The notes beneath the pieces are model-generated. The model saw only the letters and a list, made by a program, of their open reading frames with translations. It made no database searches and was not told the origin of the DNA. Below, one piece after another: positions 1 through 9,104 of a stretch of DNA of 64,000 bases (the stretch's first letter is position 1; every line of letters begins with the position of its first letter). The position numbers and the translations under genes were made by a program. The stretch comes from Terriglobales bacterium (GTDB taxonomy: Bacteria; Acidobacteriota; Terriglobia; Terriglobales; Acidobacteriaceae), in the NCBI GenBank assembly GCA_035651655.1, contig DASRFG010000006.1:101501-165500 (forward strand). The letters run 5' to 3'.

Positions 1-566
1 GGATGGAATCGGCTCATTCTCCGCGTTACTACTTCGACCTGCGGAAGGAGCGGAAGGCGGCCTCAAAGGGCGAATCAGCCTTCACCCCGGCCACGTCTTT
101 AGTCGCAGCATTGGCCGCCGCGTTGAAATATATCCGGCAAATCGGAAACGGCAATCTTGCCGCAGGTCGGAATACCCTTATCACCGGTGCTGAGCTTTCC
201 GCCGAGATGACCCGTGCTGCTGCGCAAGCGCTGGGCTTACAGTTATTCTCGCCCGGGTGCCCGGCTTCTGCTCTCACCGCCCTTGTACCTCCGCCAGGAA
301 TTGACTCCGGCAAGATCGTGTCGACCTTCCGTGAACAATTCGGTGCGGTCATCGCCAACGGGCAGAGTGAAATGAAGGGCAAGCTTTTCCGCATCGCTCA
401 TCTCGGTTATTACGATTACCTCGATACCATCGCCATAATAGGCGCCCTGGAGCACGTGCTCGCTTCTGTGACCAACGGCAAAGTGGAATTTGGGATGGGC
501 TTGCGCGCGGCACAAACAACCTATGCCGAGCACACGGCTGAACTCTGCGAAGCCAAAGCGTTATGA
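1..566 (+). CDS. Class V (serine/alanine-glyoxylate type) aminotransferase, C-terminal part
   Basis: Partial gene cut by the left edge; about 187 residues of a roughly 380-residue PLP enzyme remain. The residues SPRYYFDL followed by FTPATSLVAALAAAL match the segment just after the PLP lysine in class V aminotransferases, and the C-terminal small domain (FRIAHLGYYDYLD) is complete. The catalytic lysine lies outside the window. The in-frame ATG at position 3 is probably internal rather than the true start. The stop overlaps the serA start as ATGA, so the two are translationally coupled. The context suggests a phosphoserine or serine-glyoxylate aminotransferase acting next to SerA in serine synthesis; which of the two cannot be decided from this half. 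Confidence 0.85.
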   Translation, partial: MESAHSPRYYFDLRKERKAASKGESAFTPATSLVAALAAALKYIRQIGNGNLAAGRNTLITGAELSAEMTRAAAQALGLQLFSPGCPASALTALVPPPGIDSGKIVSTFREQFGAVIANGQSEMKGKLFRIAHLGYYDYLDTIAIIGALEHVLASVTNGKVEFGMGLRAAQTTYAEHTAELCEAKAL

Positions 567-2179
567 AGATCGTAATCGCAGAAAAGATCTCGCCATCGGC
601 AGTCAACCTGTTGCGCGAAGAAAGCCGCTGGACGCTGGTCACGCCCGAGCAGGTTGACGGACATCTCACCCGCCATATTGAAGCTGCTGATGCGCTCATC
701 GTCCGCTCCGCTGTGGAAGTAAACGCTGCCATTCTCGAACATGCTCGCAAACTGCGCGTCATCGGACGCGCCGGCGTGGGTGTGGACAATATTGACCTCG
801 AGGCCGCTACCCGAAAGGGTATCGCGGTAATGAACACGCCCGGCGCCAATGCCGTGGCCGTGGCCGAGCACACCTTCGCGCTCATGCTGGCCCTGGCTCG
901 ACATGTTTGCCGGGCAAATGAGCTCACTCGCGCCGGCCGCTGGGAGAAAAAGTCACTTCAGGGCACCGAACTTCGTGGCAAAACTCTGGGCATCGTGGGG
1001 CTGGGACGTATCGGAATGGAGGTGGCGCGCCGTGCCCGTGCCTTCGGAATGGAAATTGTGGCCCACGACCCCTTCGTATCTACAGCAATCGTGCGCGAAC
1101 AAGGAATCAGGCTGCTCGGGTTGGATGAGGTGTTCGGACAGAGCGACTACCTATCTCTGCACGTTGGCCTCACACCCCAAACTGCTCACATGATCAACGC
1201 TGATTCCTTGGGCAAGACTAAACGCGGAGTGCGCCTGGTTAATTGCGCGCGGGGTGAACTCGTGGATTCCTCAGCCCTGGCTGAGGCCTTGAAATCCGGC
1301 CAAGTCGCGGCTGCGGCCCTCGATGTATTTGAGGAAGAGCCGCCCACAGGTTCGCCGTTGCTGGGGCTGGAGAATGTTGTGCTCACTCCGCATATCGCCG
1401 GCTCTACGCATGAGGCGCAAGAGGCGGTGGGTTATCAGATCGCGCTCCAGGTGAAGGAGTATTTGAAGCACGGCGTCATACAGAATGCGGTGAACGTGCC
1501 GTCGGTCTCCCATGACGAGTACCTTCAAATGCAGCCTTACATCGTGCTTGCGGAACGTCTGGGCGGGTTCCTGGCGCAGATCGCCGAGGGTAATGCAAAA
1601 GAATTGTCTTTGCGCTACAGCGGCGAAATAGCGGAGTGGAAAACAGAACTGGTGCGCAATGCAGTGATCAAGGGAGTGCTGAATCAGGCGCTATCAGACC
1701 ATGCCAACCTGGTGAACGCGGCCGGAATTGCGGAAAATTGCGGCATCCGCGTTCACGAGGCACGCAGAGGCAGGAGCAGTGGCGCTGCCGGAAACGTGAT
1801 CTCTGTGTTGCTGAAGACGACCACCGAAGAAAGACTGGCCAAGGGCACGGTGCTCCACGACGTGTCGCCCCGCCTGCTCGCGGTTGATGGGATTGATGTG
1901 GAGGCGCCTCTGGAGCGCAATCTGGTTTTTCTAAGCAACCGAGACGTACCCGGCGTGATTGGACGTATTGGCACAATCCTGGGCGAACACAAGATCAACA
2001 TTGCCGATTTTTCACTCGGTCGTGAGCACAATGGGAAGATCGCCGGGTCTCGCCGCTCTTCCACGGAGCAGCGGGGAGCGGTCGCTGTTGTGCACGTGGA
2101 CAGTCGGGTCCCGGAAGACGTCTTGCAGCAGCTGCGAAAGATTCCCGCGGTACAGTCCGCGAAGGCAATTCGACTTTAG
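563..2179 (+). CDS. serA: D-3-phosphoglycerate dehydrogenase
   Basis: Oxidises 3-phosphoglycerate to 3-phosphohydroxypyruvate with NAD, the first committed step of serine synthesis, in the cytosol. The 538 residues fit the long type with substrate/NAD domains, an intervening domain and an ACT domain. Visible are GLGRIG at 146-151, the active-site Arg in NCARGE (R230), the LDVFEEEPP glutamate near 258 and His in TPHIAG (H277). The ACT domain covers about 453-530 ([20 protein letters not shown]) and is where serine usually gives feedback inhibition. Its middle carries about 15 extra residues (489-505, rich in Arg and Ser) not typical of the family. The start ATG overlaps the upstream stop by 4 nt, so it is co-transcribed with the aminotransferase. 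Confidence 0.96.
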   Translation: MKIVIAEKISPSAVNLLREESRWTLVTPEQVDGHLTRHIEAADALIVRSAVEVNAAILEHARKLRVIGRAGVGVDNIDLEAATRKGIAVMNTPGANAVAVAEHTFALMLALARHVCRANELTRAGRWEKKSLQGTELRGKTLGIVGLGRIGMEVARRARAFGMEIVAHDPFVSTAIVREQGIRLLGLDEVFGQSDYLSLHVGLTPQTAHMINADSLGKTKRGVRLVNCARGELVDSSALAEALKSGQVAAAALDVFEEEPPTGSPLLGLENVVLTPHIAGSTHEAQEAVGYQIALQVKEYLKHGVIQNAVNVPSVSHDEYLQMQPYIVLAERLGGFLAQIAEGNAKELSLRYSGEIAEWKTELVRNAVIKGVLNQALSDHANLVNAAGIAENCGIRVHEARRGRSSGAAGNVISVLLKTTTEERLAKGTVLHDVSPRLLAVDGIDVEAPLERNLVFLSNRDVPGVIGRIGTILGEHKINIADFSLGREHNGKIAGSRRSSTEQRGAVAVVHVDSRVPEDVLQQLRKIPAVQSAKAIRL

Positions 2180-2191
2180 ATTGGCCTCGGA

Positions 2192-3358
2192 TCAGCCGTT
2201 GAGCGCTTCACGCCGTAACTTCCGCGTTTCCGCCAGCAAGGCCATGCTGTGCATCAGGTTCTGCAGGGTCACAATCCCAACCAGGCGCTGGTCTTCAACT
2301 ACAGGAATGATGGTAAGACCCCGAGCGGTGATTTTGCGGAAAGCCGACGCCAACGACTCGCGTCGCTGCGCGACGTCGAACACACGGCTCATCACGGCCT
2401 GCACGTAGCCATTTCCCTGGGCGCGTAAGGCTTGCAGAATACTCTGCTTGGAGACCACGCCGACCATGTCACTCCCGCGGACCACCGGAAAATCGTCCTG
2501 CAGCGAATGTACGGCCTTTTCCAGTGCGTCCTCAAGCGTATCTGCCGGTGAGAGGGTGGCGAAGTCCGTCAGCATGACGTCTTCCATGCAGACTTTTTCG
2601 AGGACCGACTGGAACACCACTGAACGCTCCTCCAATTGTGTTCCCACAAAAAGAAAGAAGCCGAGTAGCGTCAGCCACAATGTCCAAACCGCGCCTCCGA
2701 AGAGAAAGTTCCACAGCATGCCCCCGAGCATGAAGAGGATGGCAAAGCTCTGCCCGACGGTTACAGCCCGCCGCGTGGCCCGTACGATCTCCATGCTCCG
2801 GGAAAATAGGGCGCGCAGTACTCGGCCGCCGTCCAACGGGTAGGCCGGAAGCAGATTGCAAATTGCCAGGTAGAGATTTGCCCAGAACAGGCTACGCAGC
2901 AGGTGCGATGAGTGCAGCAGTGGCCTCGTCGTTAGTCCCACCTCTGGCGCTACTGCCAGGAAAATGCCGCCCACCAGAAATGCAATCGCCAAATTCACCA
3001 GCGGCCCTGCGATTGCGACGCGAATGTCGCGCTTCCAGATGGGGATACCACTTTCGCCCGGAGCGATACCGCTATTCTGCATGCGGCTCTCGTCCATCAG
3101 CGTGACTCCACCGATCGGCAACAGGATGATGCTCCGCGCCGGCACTCCCGCCCGCTTGGCGACCAACAAGTGACCGAACTCATGAAATACGACAGACAAA
3201 AGAATGATGCCCACGAGCGCGAGGCCTCGCCACGCTCCTACCGCCCCTTGGGGCGCCGATTCGGTTACCCACACAATGGCCAAGAGCAAGAGAAAGGTGA
3301 GGTGTAAGCGCAGTTCCACGCCAAAGACGCGCCCCATCGAAATGGACCAGCTTTTCAT
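2192..3358 (-). CDS. Membrane site-2 protease (M50) with C-terminal CBS pair
   Basis: Predicted intramembrane zinc metalloprotease of 388 residues. HEFGH (about 59-63) gives the two His ligands and catalytic Glu; NLLPAYPLDGGRVLRA (about 168-183) supplies the third ligand Asp, typical of the S2P/SpoIVFB-like group. About six hydrophobic segments surround these motifs. Two CBS domains fill about 260-378 and probably sense an adenosine ligand. The start is taken at the ATG of MKSWSISMGRVFG because the family begins this way; an in-frame GTG at 3409 would add 17 residues. The substrate is unknown. It converges on serA with only 12 nt between stops. Confidence 0.88.
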   Translation of the reverse strand: MKSWSISMGRVFGVELRLHLTFLLLLAIVWVTESAPQGAVGAWRGLALVGIILLSVVFHEFGHLLVAKRAGVPARSIILLPIGGVTLMDESRMQNSGIAPGESGIPIWKRDIRVAIAGPLVNLAIAFLVGGIFLAVAPEVGLTTRPLLHSSHLLRSLFWANLYLAICNLLPAYPLDGGRVLRALFSRSMEIVRATRRAVTVGQSFAILFMLGGMLWNFLFGGAVWTLWLTLLGFFLFVGTQLEERSVVFQSVLEKVCMEDVMLTDFATLSPADTLEDALEKAVHSLQDDFPVVRGSDMVGVVSKQSILQALRAQGNGYVQAVMSRVFDVAQRRESLASAFRKITARGLTIIPVVEDQRLVGIVTLQNLMHSMALLAETRKLRREALNG

Positions 3359-3485
3359 GCGTTTGCCAGGGCGGAAGCCTATCCCGCGCCTTTCTTCCAT
3401 TCTATACACTTAAACCCGCAGCGTTCGAGAGCACTGTAGTCCATTCAGGACCAGGGCAAGAAGATGGTCTGCCTGCACGCGAAAA

Positions 3486-4055
3486 ATGAGGATCATAGCG
3501 GGTAAGTACCGTAGCCGCCCTCTCAGGACCCTTCGCGGTCTTGACCTGCGGCCCACATCGGACCGCCTCCGCGAAACCCTGTTTGATGTGCTGACGGCAG
3601 GCAATCCCGAGGCGCTTGCTGAAACAGTTTGGCTGGATCTATATGCCGGGACAGGAGCAGTAGGAATTGAGGCCCTGAGCCGCGGTGCCCGCAGCGTGTA
3701 TTTCGTGGAGTCGTCGCCCAAGGCCGCGGGCCTCATCCGCGAGAACATTGCCTCCCTGAAAATCGAAACCGAGAGCTACGAAGTTTTGCAACGCGAGGTA
3801 AACGTCGCCTTGCGACGATTGGATTCCCAGGCTGTCGTGTGCGATTACTGCTTTCTCGATCCGCCTTATCGGCAGCATGAAGATTACGAGACTGTATTGG
3901 GGTTCTTATCTCAATCGCGGCTTTTGAAGCCCGGCAGCGTGGTCATCGCAGAGCATGCGAGTAAGTTTGAATCTCCGCAGCGGGCGGGCGCCCTGGAGCG
4001 CTATCGCAAGCTCCTGCAGGGCGACGCAGGACTCAGCTTCTATGGGGTTGGGTAA
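3486..4055 (+). CDS. rsmD: 16S rRNA (guanine966-N2)-methyltransferase
   Basis: Methylates G966 of 16S rRNA using SAM. The 189 residues open with MRIIAGKYRSRPL, the family hallmark, followed by LRPTSDRLRETLFDVL. The SAM-binding loop DLYAGTGAVGIEALSRG is at 51-67 and the N6/N2 methylase motif FLDPPY at 123-128. Length and order match RsmD closely. No clear Shine-Dalgarno is seen before the ATG. It stands alone, divergent from the M50 protease and converging on the next gene with a 7-nt gap. Confidence 0.94.
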   Translation: MRIIAGKYRSRPLRTLRGLDLRPTSDRLRETLFDVLTAGNPEALAETVWLDLYAGTGAVGIEALSRGARSVYFVESSPKAAGLIRENIASLKIETESYEVLQREVNVALRRLDSQAVVCDYCFLDPPYRQHEDYETVLGFLSQSRLLKPGSVVIAEHASKFESPQRAGALERYRKLLQGDAGLSFYGVG

Positions 4056-4062
4056 ACATTTC

Positions 4063-4614
4063 CTACATCAGAAATTCTTGAGCACGAACCGTGATCGGAT
4101 GTTGCATCTCCTGAAGCTCATTTTTCACCAGGTTCAGTCCGTGCACGCACTGTTCAAAATGCTGTGAGAGACGAGCGAACAGCGGCGCCACCTTTGCATA
4201 CTCGAAGAACTCGAACTTGGAAACGATGTAGTAACTCTCTTTGCCGGCTTTCATAAAATCAATGAAGTTTTCCATGCGTTGTTTACGCAAACGGAAATGG
4301 CTGATGCTTTCAGGGAACATGCCGGTAAAAAACAGAGCGTAATCCCCGATGTGCTTTCGCACCTGTCGCTCGCGGTCGAATGAAGGCGCCTGCCCGTAGA
4401 TGGGATCGGATTCCAGCAGCATTTCCCCAACGTCATCCAGCGGTTTGTCGGCGGCATTCCGGATCTTGTGCAGCTGCTCAACCTCACAAAAATCGGTGAG
4501 CACGTTGGCCACATAGGCGCTCATCTCGGCGTCGCGAAGGCCTATTTCCTGGGTGTAATGCCGGCTCACAAGTTCCAGAAACAACTGTCGCAAAGGATGA
4601 GATTCAGGAATCAC
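4063..4614 (-). CDS. Conserved-looking hypothetical protein
   Basis: I do not recognise this 183-residue protein. It is soluble, has no signal peptide or membrane segment, and is helix-rich with many charged and aromatic residues (for example the stretch around ALFFTGMFPESISHFRLRKQ). The start is a GTG at 4614 backed by a strong Shine-Dalgarno (GGAGGTGG about 6 nt upstream), which makes a real gene likely. Normal codon use over the full length and a single long frame also support it. It is transcribed alone, opposite rsmD. Homologues in related genomes would be the test of function; none can be inferred here. Confidence 0.75.
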   Translation of the reverse strand: MIPESHPLRQLFLELVSRHYTQEIGLRDAEMSAYVANVLTDFCEVEQLHKIRNAADKPLDDVGEMLLESDPIYGQAPSFDRERQVRKHIGDYALFFTGMFPESISHFRLRKQRMENFIDFMKAGKESYYIVSKFEFFEYAKVAPLFARLSQHFEQCVHGLNLVKNELQEMQHPITVRAQEFLM

Positions 4615-4668
4615 TTAAACCACCTCCGAGTCCTGTTCCGCCATTCCTACCGCGTTTCTTATCCTATC

Positions 4669-4683
4669 GTCACGACCTGTGAC
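4669..4683. promoter_or_regulatory. Inverted repeat GTCAC-N5-GTGAC
   Basis: A perfect 5-bp inverted repeat with a 5-nt spacer lies in the 265-bp gap between two divergent genes (the hypothetical protein and RidA). Its size suits a dimeric regulator, but short palindromes arise by chance, so this is only a candidate. Confidence 0.22.
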
Positions 4684-4879
4684 AAGTAACTTCCGGGATA
4701 GCCCATTAGGGTCTCCCATTTACGGCCACGGTGGCGGTTTTACAGCCATATGACGTTAGATGCTGCTGGAGTGGGACAGTGCTGTTTCGGGTATAGTCGG
4801 GAGTTGAAACTTGTTGGCACACGAGCTCATCTGCTGCTAATTCAGGTTGAAGTTTATTCCTGGGATAGGAGAACCATTC

Positions 4880-5284
4880 ATGGAGAGAAAGAATATCTCC
4901 AGCGGTACACCCTGGGAACCCATTGTTGGCTACTCCCGCGCCGTACGGGTGGGACCGCACATATACGTCTCCGGCACCACCGCCACCAATGCAGAAGGCA
5001 AGATTGTGGGCATCGGCGATGTGTACGCGCAGGCTCAACAGACTTTGCGCAACATCGAAGCCGCGTTGACGCGCGCGGGCGCGAGCCTGCGGGACGTGGT
5101 CCGGACCCGCACTTTTCTGGTCAACACCGCCGATTGGGAAAAGGTAGGCAAGGCCCACGGCGAATTTTTTCGCGATATTCGGCCGGCTGCAAGCATCATC
5201 GGGGTGAGCGGCTTCGTCTCGTCTGACATGCTGGTGGAAATCGAAGCCGATGCAATCGTCGCCGCCGAAAGCGGAGTAAGCTGA
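4880..5284 (+). CDS. RidA/YjgF family protein (reactive enamine/imine deaminase)
   Basis: Small cytosolic enzyme of 134 residues whose family hydrolyses reactive 2-aminoacrylate-type enamines and imines, usually as a trimer. The fold is recognisable from [15 protein letters not shown], the [18 protein letters not shown] helix, and [10 protein letters not shown] with the conserved Arg. The start is the ATG at 4880 because AGGAG lies 8 nt upstream; an in-frame ATG at 4847 has no such site and adds 11 residues before the family start. It is monocistronic. Some family members have other substrates, so the specific reaction is uncertain. Confidence 0.88.
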   Translation: MERKNISSGTPWEPIVGYSRAVRVGPHIYVSGTTATNAEGKIVGIGDVYAQAQQTLRNIEAALTRAGASLRDVVRTRTFLVNTADWEKVGKAHGEFFRDIRPAASIIGVSGFVSSDMLVEIEADAIVAAESGVS

Positions 5285-5374
5285 TAGCAAATTGCTTCAG
5301 TTCTCCGTTGTCAGAACACCTTGGCCCACACTGGCCACGTGATATCATGCCCGTCCTCAAAAACGGAGGTGGAC

Positions 5375-6688
5375 ATGCGTTTCTATTGTCTGATTGCACT
5401 CCTAGTTTCAACCTTTGCTTTCGCTCAGCAGGCGCCCACCACCAATCCCGCCGCTCCCGTCACTGTCATTCGCGCGGGCACGCTGATAGATCCCCGCGCC
5501 GACACGCCGCGGCACAACCAAGTGATCGTTATCCGGGGCAATCGTGTGGAGAGCGTCTCCGACGCGCCCGGCGCCCAGGTGCCCCCTGGCGCTAAAGTAA
5601 TTGACCTCTCTCGGGGCACAGTTCTCCCCGGCCTGATTGATTCTCACACCCACATATTCTTGCAGGGTGAAGATCCTGCCGAAGGCGGGTATGACATTCA
5701 GCTCCTGAAGTACCCACTTGCCTACCGGGCCGCTCGGGCCACTGTATCGGTACGGCGCGCGCTGGAAGAGGGATTCACTACCTTACGTGATCTCGAGACC
5801 GAAGGCGCGGGCTACGGTGACGTTGGCATTAAGCAGGCGATCGAGGAGGGGCACATTCCTGGGCCACGCCTGTTGGTTTCCACGCGCGCTATTTCAACTA
5901 CGGGTGGATATCCGCTAGAAGGTTATGCCCCGGAAATTGACCTGCCCAAAGGCGTGCAGATTGTGGATGGTCCGGTAGAGGCCCGTAAGGCTGCACGCGA
6001 GCAGCTTGAGCATGGCGCCGACTGGATCAAGGTTTATATGACGCATCGCTCCTGGGTCGGAAAGAACGGAGAATTGATCTCCCAGCCCACGCTCACGGTG
6101 GAGGAGCTGAAGCCCATCGTTGATGAGACGCACGGCTGGAGAAGAAAGGTCGCGTGTCACGCCTACAGCGGCGAAGGACTGCACCGCGCTCTGGATGGCG
6201 GCTGTGACTCTATTGAACATGGCCTCCTCCTCGACGATGCGGCCATTGCCCAAATGAAGCGACAGGGTACCTGGTACGTTCCCACCTTGGCAATTTATTA
6301 CACCGACTGGGCCCCAGAAAACACGCCCGAAGGTAAGCGCGACCGCGCTCGCGCCTCCGAGCACGCAACCTCTTTCCAGAAGGCGATGAAGGCGGGTCTG
6401 AAGATCGTATTTGGCACTGATGTCGGCGGTTTCAAGTGGAGCGAGCCCATTGCCCAGGAGTTCGGACGCATGGTGGAATTCGGCATGTCCCCCCTGGAAG
6501 CCATCCGCTCAGCCACTGTTCGCGCGGCTGAGATGCTCGATATGCCGGGGCAGATCGGGGTAATAGCTCCCGGCGCTTATGCCGATGTGATTGCTGTGCC
6601 AGGAGACCCTCTTCGTGACGTCAAGCAGCTGGAGCAGGTGCAGTTCGTCATGAAAAATGGCCAGGTGTACAAGAACGAAATTCATTGA
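5375..6688 (+). CDS. Secreted metal-dependent amidohydrolase (imidazolonepropionase/prolidase-like)
   Basis: A 437-residue amidohydrolase with an N-terminal signal peptide (MRFYCLIALLVSTFAFAQ), so it should act outside the cytoplasm. The TIM-barrel metal motifs are in order: DSHTH (H91, H93), the VYMTHRS segment, CHAYS, DSIEHG and the FGTDVGG aspartate. The flanking beta-sandwich (TVIRAGTLIDPR near the N-terminus, ADVIAVPGDPL near the C-terminus) is typical. The start at 5375 follows a GGAGG 5 nt away; the longer in-frame ATG at 5321 would bury the signal peptide. Related Acidobacteria enzymes act on dipeptides or lactams, but the substrate cannot be read here. Confidence 0.88.
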   Translation: MRFYCLIALLVSTFAFAQQAPTTNPAAPVTVIRAGTLIDPRADTPRHNQVIVIRGNRVESVSDAPGAQVPPGAKVIDLSRGTVLPGLIDSHTHIFLQGEDPAEGGYDIQLLKYPLAYRAARATVSVRRALEEGFTTLRDLETEGAGYGDVGIKQAIEEGHIPGPRLLVSTRAISTTGGYPLEGYAPEIDLPKGVQIVDGPVEARKAAREQLEHGADWIKVYMTHRSWVGKNGELISQPTLTVEELKPIVDETHGWRRKVACHAYSGEGLHRALDGGCDSIEHGLLLDDAAIAQMKRQGTWYVPTLAIYYTDWAPENTPEGKRDRARASEHATSFQKAMKAGLKIVFGTDVGGFKWSEPIAQEFGRMVEFGMSPLEAIRSATVRAAEMLDMPGQIGVIAPGAYADVIAVPGDPLRDVKQLEQVQFVMKNGQVYKNEIH

Positions 6689-6695
6689 TCAGGGC

Positions 6696-6723
6696 TTGAC
6701 TTGCTGGCCGGGAAGTTCATAAT
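6696..6723 (+). promoter_or_regulatory. Sigma70-type promoter for the CBS-domain gene
   Basis: TTGACT (6696-6701) and CATAAT (6718-6723) are separated by 16 nt, close to the housekeeping consensus. The site begins only 8 nt after the amidohydrolase stop and lies 38 nt before the TTG start of the next gene, so that gene probably has its own promoter. Confidence 0.6.
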
Positions 6724-6761
6724 GCGGCGCGAGACCTGCGCTCTGTGACGGGAGGTGCAGT

Positions 6762-7199
6762 TTGAGAATCCTCGATATTTGTGATCCAGATATTGCCTCG
6801 GTGCCTCTCACCGCGACGGTAAAGGATTCAATTGAAACCATGCTGCGCATGCACGTCGGCGCAGTAGCGGTGGTAGATGCGGAAAGGCGCGTGGCCGGCA
6901 TTTTCACTGAGCGGGACGTCCTCCGCAAAGTGGCATTGAGTGGCCGCGACCCAGGGTCTATTCCCGTGCGGGAGGTGATGACCAGCGCGGTAGAGTTGGG
7001 CACTACCGCTACCAACCCAGGTGAAGCCATGGCCAATATGGTTGAACACCATTACCGGCATCTTCCCATCGTTGATGACCGTGGGCGATTGCTGGGCATG
7101 CTTTCCATCCGGCATCTGTTGCAGTGGCGAGTTGATGACCTCAGCCGCGAGTTGGATGCGCTGGAGCACTACGCCAGCAACGACGGCCCAGGGGGCTGA
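6762..7199 (+). CDS. CBS-domain pair protein
   Basis: A stand-alone 145-residue protein made of two CBS motifs (about 8-62 and 72-125), the pair that binds adenosine nucleotides and signals energy state. Both repeats show the usual hydrophobic pattern, for example GAVAVVDAERRVAGIFTERDVL and LPIVDDRGRLLGMLSIRHLL. The start is TTG at 6762, set by GGAGG 6 nt upstream. No catalytic domain is attached, so it most likely regulates a partner protein. It has its own predicted promoter and converges on the YqaA-like gene. Confidence 0.85.
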   Translation: MRILDICDPDIASVPLTATVKDSIETMLRMHVGAVAVVDAERRVAGIFTERDVLRKVALSGRDPGSIPVREVMTSAVELGTTATNPGEAMANMVEHHYRHLPIVDDRGRLLGMLSIRHLLQWRVDDLSRELDALEHYASNDGPGG

Positions 7200-7216
7200 A
7201 CTCCGGGCAATCCGTC

Positions 7217-7834
7217 TTACACCGCAAGCTTGGGCCGCCGAATTCGTCTTATCACTACCCATATTCCCAATGCGGCGATCACCGCCAGCGCTAACGCGGT
7301 CAGGTGCTTATGCACCAGCATCGCTGTAATGCTGACCACCTCCGGGCCGAACTTCAAGGTCAGCAACGCCAATAGCGTGAAGCGCACGAATCGTCCGGCA
7401 AAAATCGCGACTAGAAAATGCTCGAACTTCATTTCGAATACCGCCGCCGCTAACACAAAGACTTTGAATGGGAATGGCGGCGGCAACATGGCAGGGAACA
7501 TGAGCGCCCAGAATTCGTGACGGTCAAAAGATTGCCGGATGCGGTCAAACCGCTCTTTGGAAATGCGCTTTTCCAGCAGGACCTCTCCGCCTTTGTAGCC
7601 AATGAAATAAAGCAAGCTGCTGCCCAGGGCTGACCCTGCAGAAGCCATGATCACGTACACAAGAAACCGCGACCGATAGGCATACACGTATCCTGCTACG
7701 ACCGGATCGAGAGGCATTCCCAGGAGCGAAGCATCCACCGCGGCGATGGCGAACACTCCCCAGGATCCGAGTGGTTGTAGCAGCCCCCAGATGAAAAGCG
7801 TATAGCGCGACAGAAGGTGGCGGATGACAGTCAA
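7217..7834 (-). CDS. YqaA/DedA-type membrane protein (VTT domain)
   Basis: Integral membrane protein of 205 residues with about five hydrophobic segments and the small DedA/VTT core (ASAGSALGSSLLYFIGYKGG, then PPPFPFKVFVLAAA, which resembles the reentrant loop region). The best-studied DedA proteins move undecaprenyl phosphate or other lipids across the inner membrane and support the proton-motive force; the exact role of the YqaA subgroup is unknown. The predicted start is a TTG at 7834 with no clear Shine-Dalgarno, so it is uncertain. It is the last gene of the minus-strand molybdenum-cofactor cluster, 26 nt after the mogA-like gene. Confidence 0.82.
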   Translation of the reverse strand: MTVIRHLLSRYTLFIWGLLQPLGSWGVFAIAAVDASLLGMPLDPVVAGYVYAYRSRFLVYVIMASAGSALGSSLLYFIGYKGGEVLLEKRISKERFDRIRQSFDRHEFWALMFPAMLPPPFPFKVFVLAAAVFEMKFEHFLVAIFAGRFVRFTLLALLTLKFGPEVVSITAMLVHKHLTALALAVIAALGIWVVIRRIRRPKLAV

Positions 7835-7860
7835 AAGAAGAATCGATTCTACGCGATTAG

Positions 7861-8376
7861 TTATCGAGACGAGTTTTTGTGTTCGGTTTGTCCGTTGAGA
7901 AGTTCCACCCCGTGGGGAAGGATTTCAATAACCGCGGCCAGCGATTCGGCAGCGCCCTTTGGGCTACCGGGAAGATTGAGTATGAGTGACCGTCCGCGTA
8001 CACCGCAAATGCCACGGCTGAGCGCGGCCAGCGGGGTTTTCTTTGATCCTTCGGCTCGCATGCGCTCTCCGATTCCCTCCACCAGCCGATCGCAAACCGC
8101 ACGCGTCGCTTCCGGAGTTACATCGCGTGCCGCGAGACCGGTGCCACCGGTGGTGACTACCAGCTGCGCCCGCTCAGATAAACGCACCAAAGCAGCTTCT
8201 ATCTGCGGCTGCTCGTCGGCCACAACTTCGGTGGCCACCACCTGAATATTTTGTTTTTGTAGTTGGGTCACCACAGCAGGACCAGAGAGGTCTTTATTTG
8301 TACCCGCGGACGCCGAATCGCTCACCGTGAGCACGGCGGCGGTGAGGCACTGGCGGTACTCAGGTGTCGAGGACAT
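7861..8376 (-). CDS. mog: MogA/MoaB-family molybdopterin adenylyltransferase
   Basis: About 171 residues forming one MoCF-biosynthesis domain. VVTTGGTG followed by RDVTPEAT, and the later LPGSPKG, are the signature loops that bind molybdopterin; the enzyme adenylylates it before molybdate insertion by MoeA. The start is placed at the ATG of MSSTPEYRQ (8376), which overlaps the end of the upstream response-regulator gene by 17 nt; an in-frame ATG at 8403 would add 9 residues. It is encoded with moaC and moeA in one minus-strand operon. MoaB and MogA cannot be told apart by eye, so the symbol is tentative. Confidence 0.85.
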   Translation of the reverse strand: MSSTPEYRQCLTAAVLTVSDSASAGTNKDLSGPAVVTQLQKQNIQVVATEVVADEQPQIEAALVRLSERAQLVVTTGGTGLAARDVTPEATRAVCDRLVEGIGERMRAEGSKKTPLAALSRGICGVRGRSLILNLPGSPKGAAESLAAVIEILPHGVELLNGQTEHKNSSR

Positions 8377-9103
8377 CTTCCTGAGCGTCGCGCCCAGCCT
8401 CATCTACCAGGCGCAGGCCTTCCATGAGCAGACCTTGGGTCGAGCGAGTCGTGGTCTGTTCCGGACTGCGCCCATCGAAATCGACTTGGAAGTTGCCCGC
8501 AGTCCAAGCCAGGACTTTGTAAACCGCATCATCGCCGGTCACGGATCCGTACACGGCATGCTTGATCTGCCCGTCGGCGAAGAAAATCTCGCAGCGGTCG
8601 CTGTCCTGGGTAAGAATGAGCGAGCAGCTTTTGCGCCCCATTTCCAGCGACTGCATAAGATCAATCACATTCATCTGCGACAAGCTGCCACGTAGGCCGG
8701 AGCCTCCGGTGTCCTTGGCCATCTTCTCCAGGGCGATCTTGTCAATCAGCCGCTTAATGCGAGTGGTGGCGTCTTTCAAGTAGAAGGGTTTTTCCAGCAG
8801 GTCGTCTACCGGCTCCTGCAGCATCAGCTTATCGGCAATTTCGGACTTGCTCGCCAACAGAATCACTGAGGCGCCGGCGGTTGCGGGACGGCTCTTGAGC
8901 TTCTCCACCAGCTGTCGACCGTCCATGCCTGGCATTTGGAAGTCGCTGATCAGTAGGTCCGGCGGATCGTCCACCGCCTTGAGCAAGGCGTCGGCGCCGT
9001 CAGTTGCCGTACTCACACTGGCGAGTGGGGCGAGCGCCTGCTTGAGCATCCCCAGGATCATGGGATTGTCGTCTACGAGGAGGACTTTGACGTTTGCAGG
9101 CAT
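8360..9103 (-). CDS. Response regulator: receiver plus DUF4388 (PatA-type) domain
   Basis: 247 residues. The N-terminal receiver (about 1-120) has the acidic pair in LLVDDNP, the phospho-acceptor Asp in LLISDFQMPGMDG and the Lys in EKPFYL. The C-terminal part (about 140-235) begins LRGSLSQMNVIDLMQSLEMGRKSC and matches the DUF4388 domain common in delta-proteobacteria and Acidobacteria, often tied to motility or polarity signalling. There is no DNA-binding domain, so output is probably by protein contact. It sits inside the molybdenum-cofactor operon: the moaC stop is 1 nt upstream and mog overlaps its end. That placement is unexpected and may reflect only operon packing. Confidence 0.88.
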   Translation of the reverse strand: MPANVKVLLVDDNPMILGMLKQALAPLASVSTATDGADALLKAVDDPPDLLISDFQMPGMDGRQLVEKLKSRPATAGASVILLASKSEIADKLMLQEPVDDLLEKPFYLKDATTRIKRLIDKIALEKMAKDTGGSGLRGSLSQMNVIDLMQSLEMGRKSCSLILTQDSDRCEIFFADGQIKHAVYGSVTGDDAVYKVLAWTAGNFQVDFDGRSPEQTTTRSTQGLLMEGLRLVDEAGRDAQEDVLDT

Positions 9104-9104
9104 T

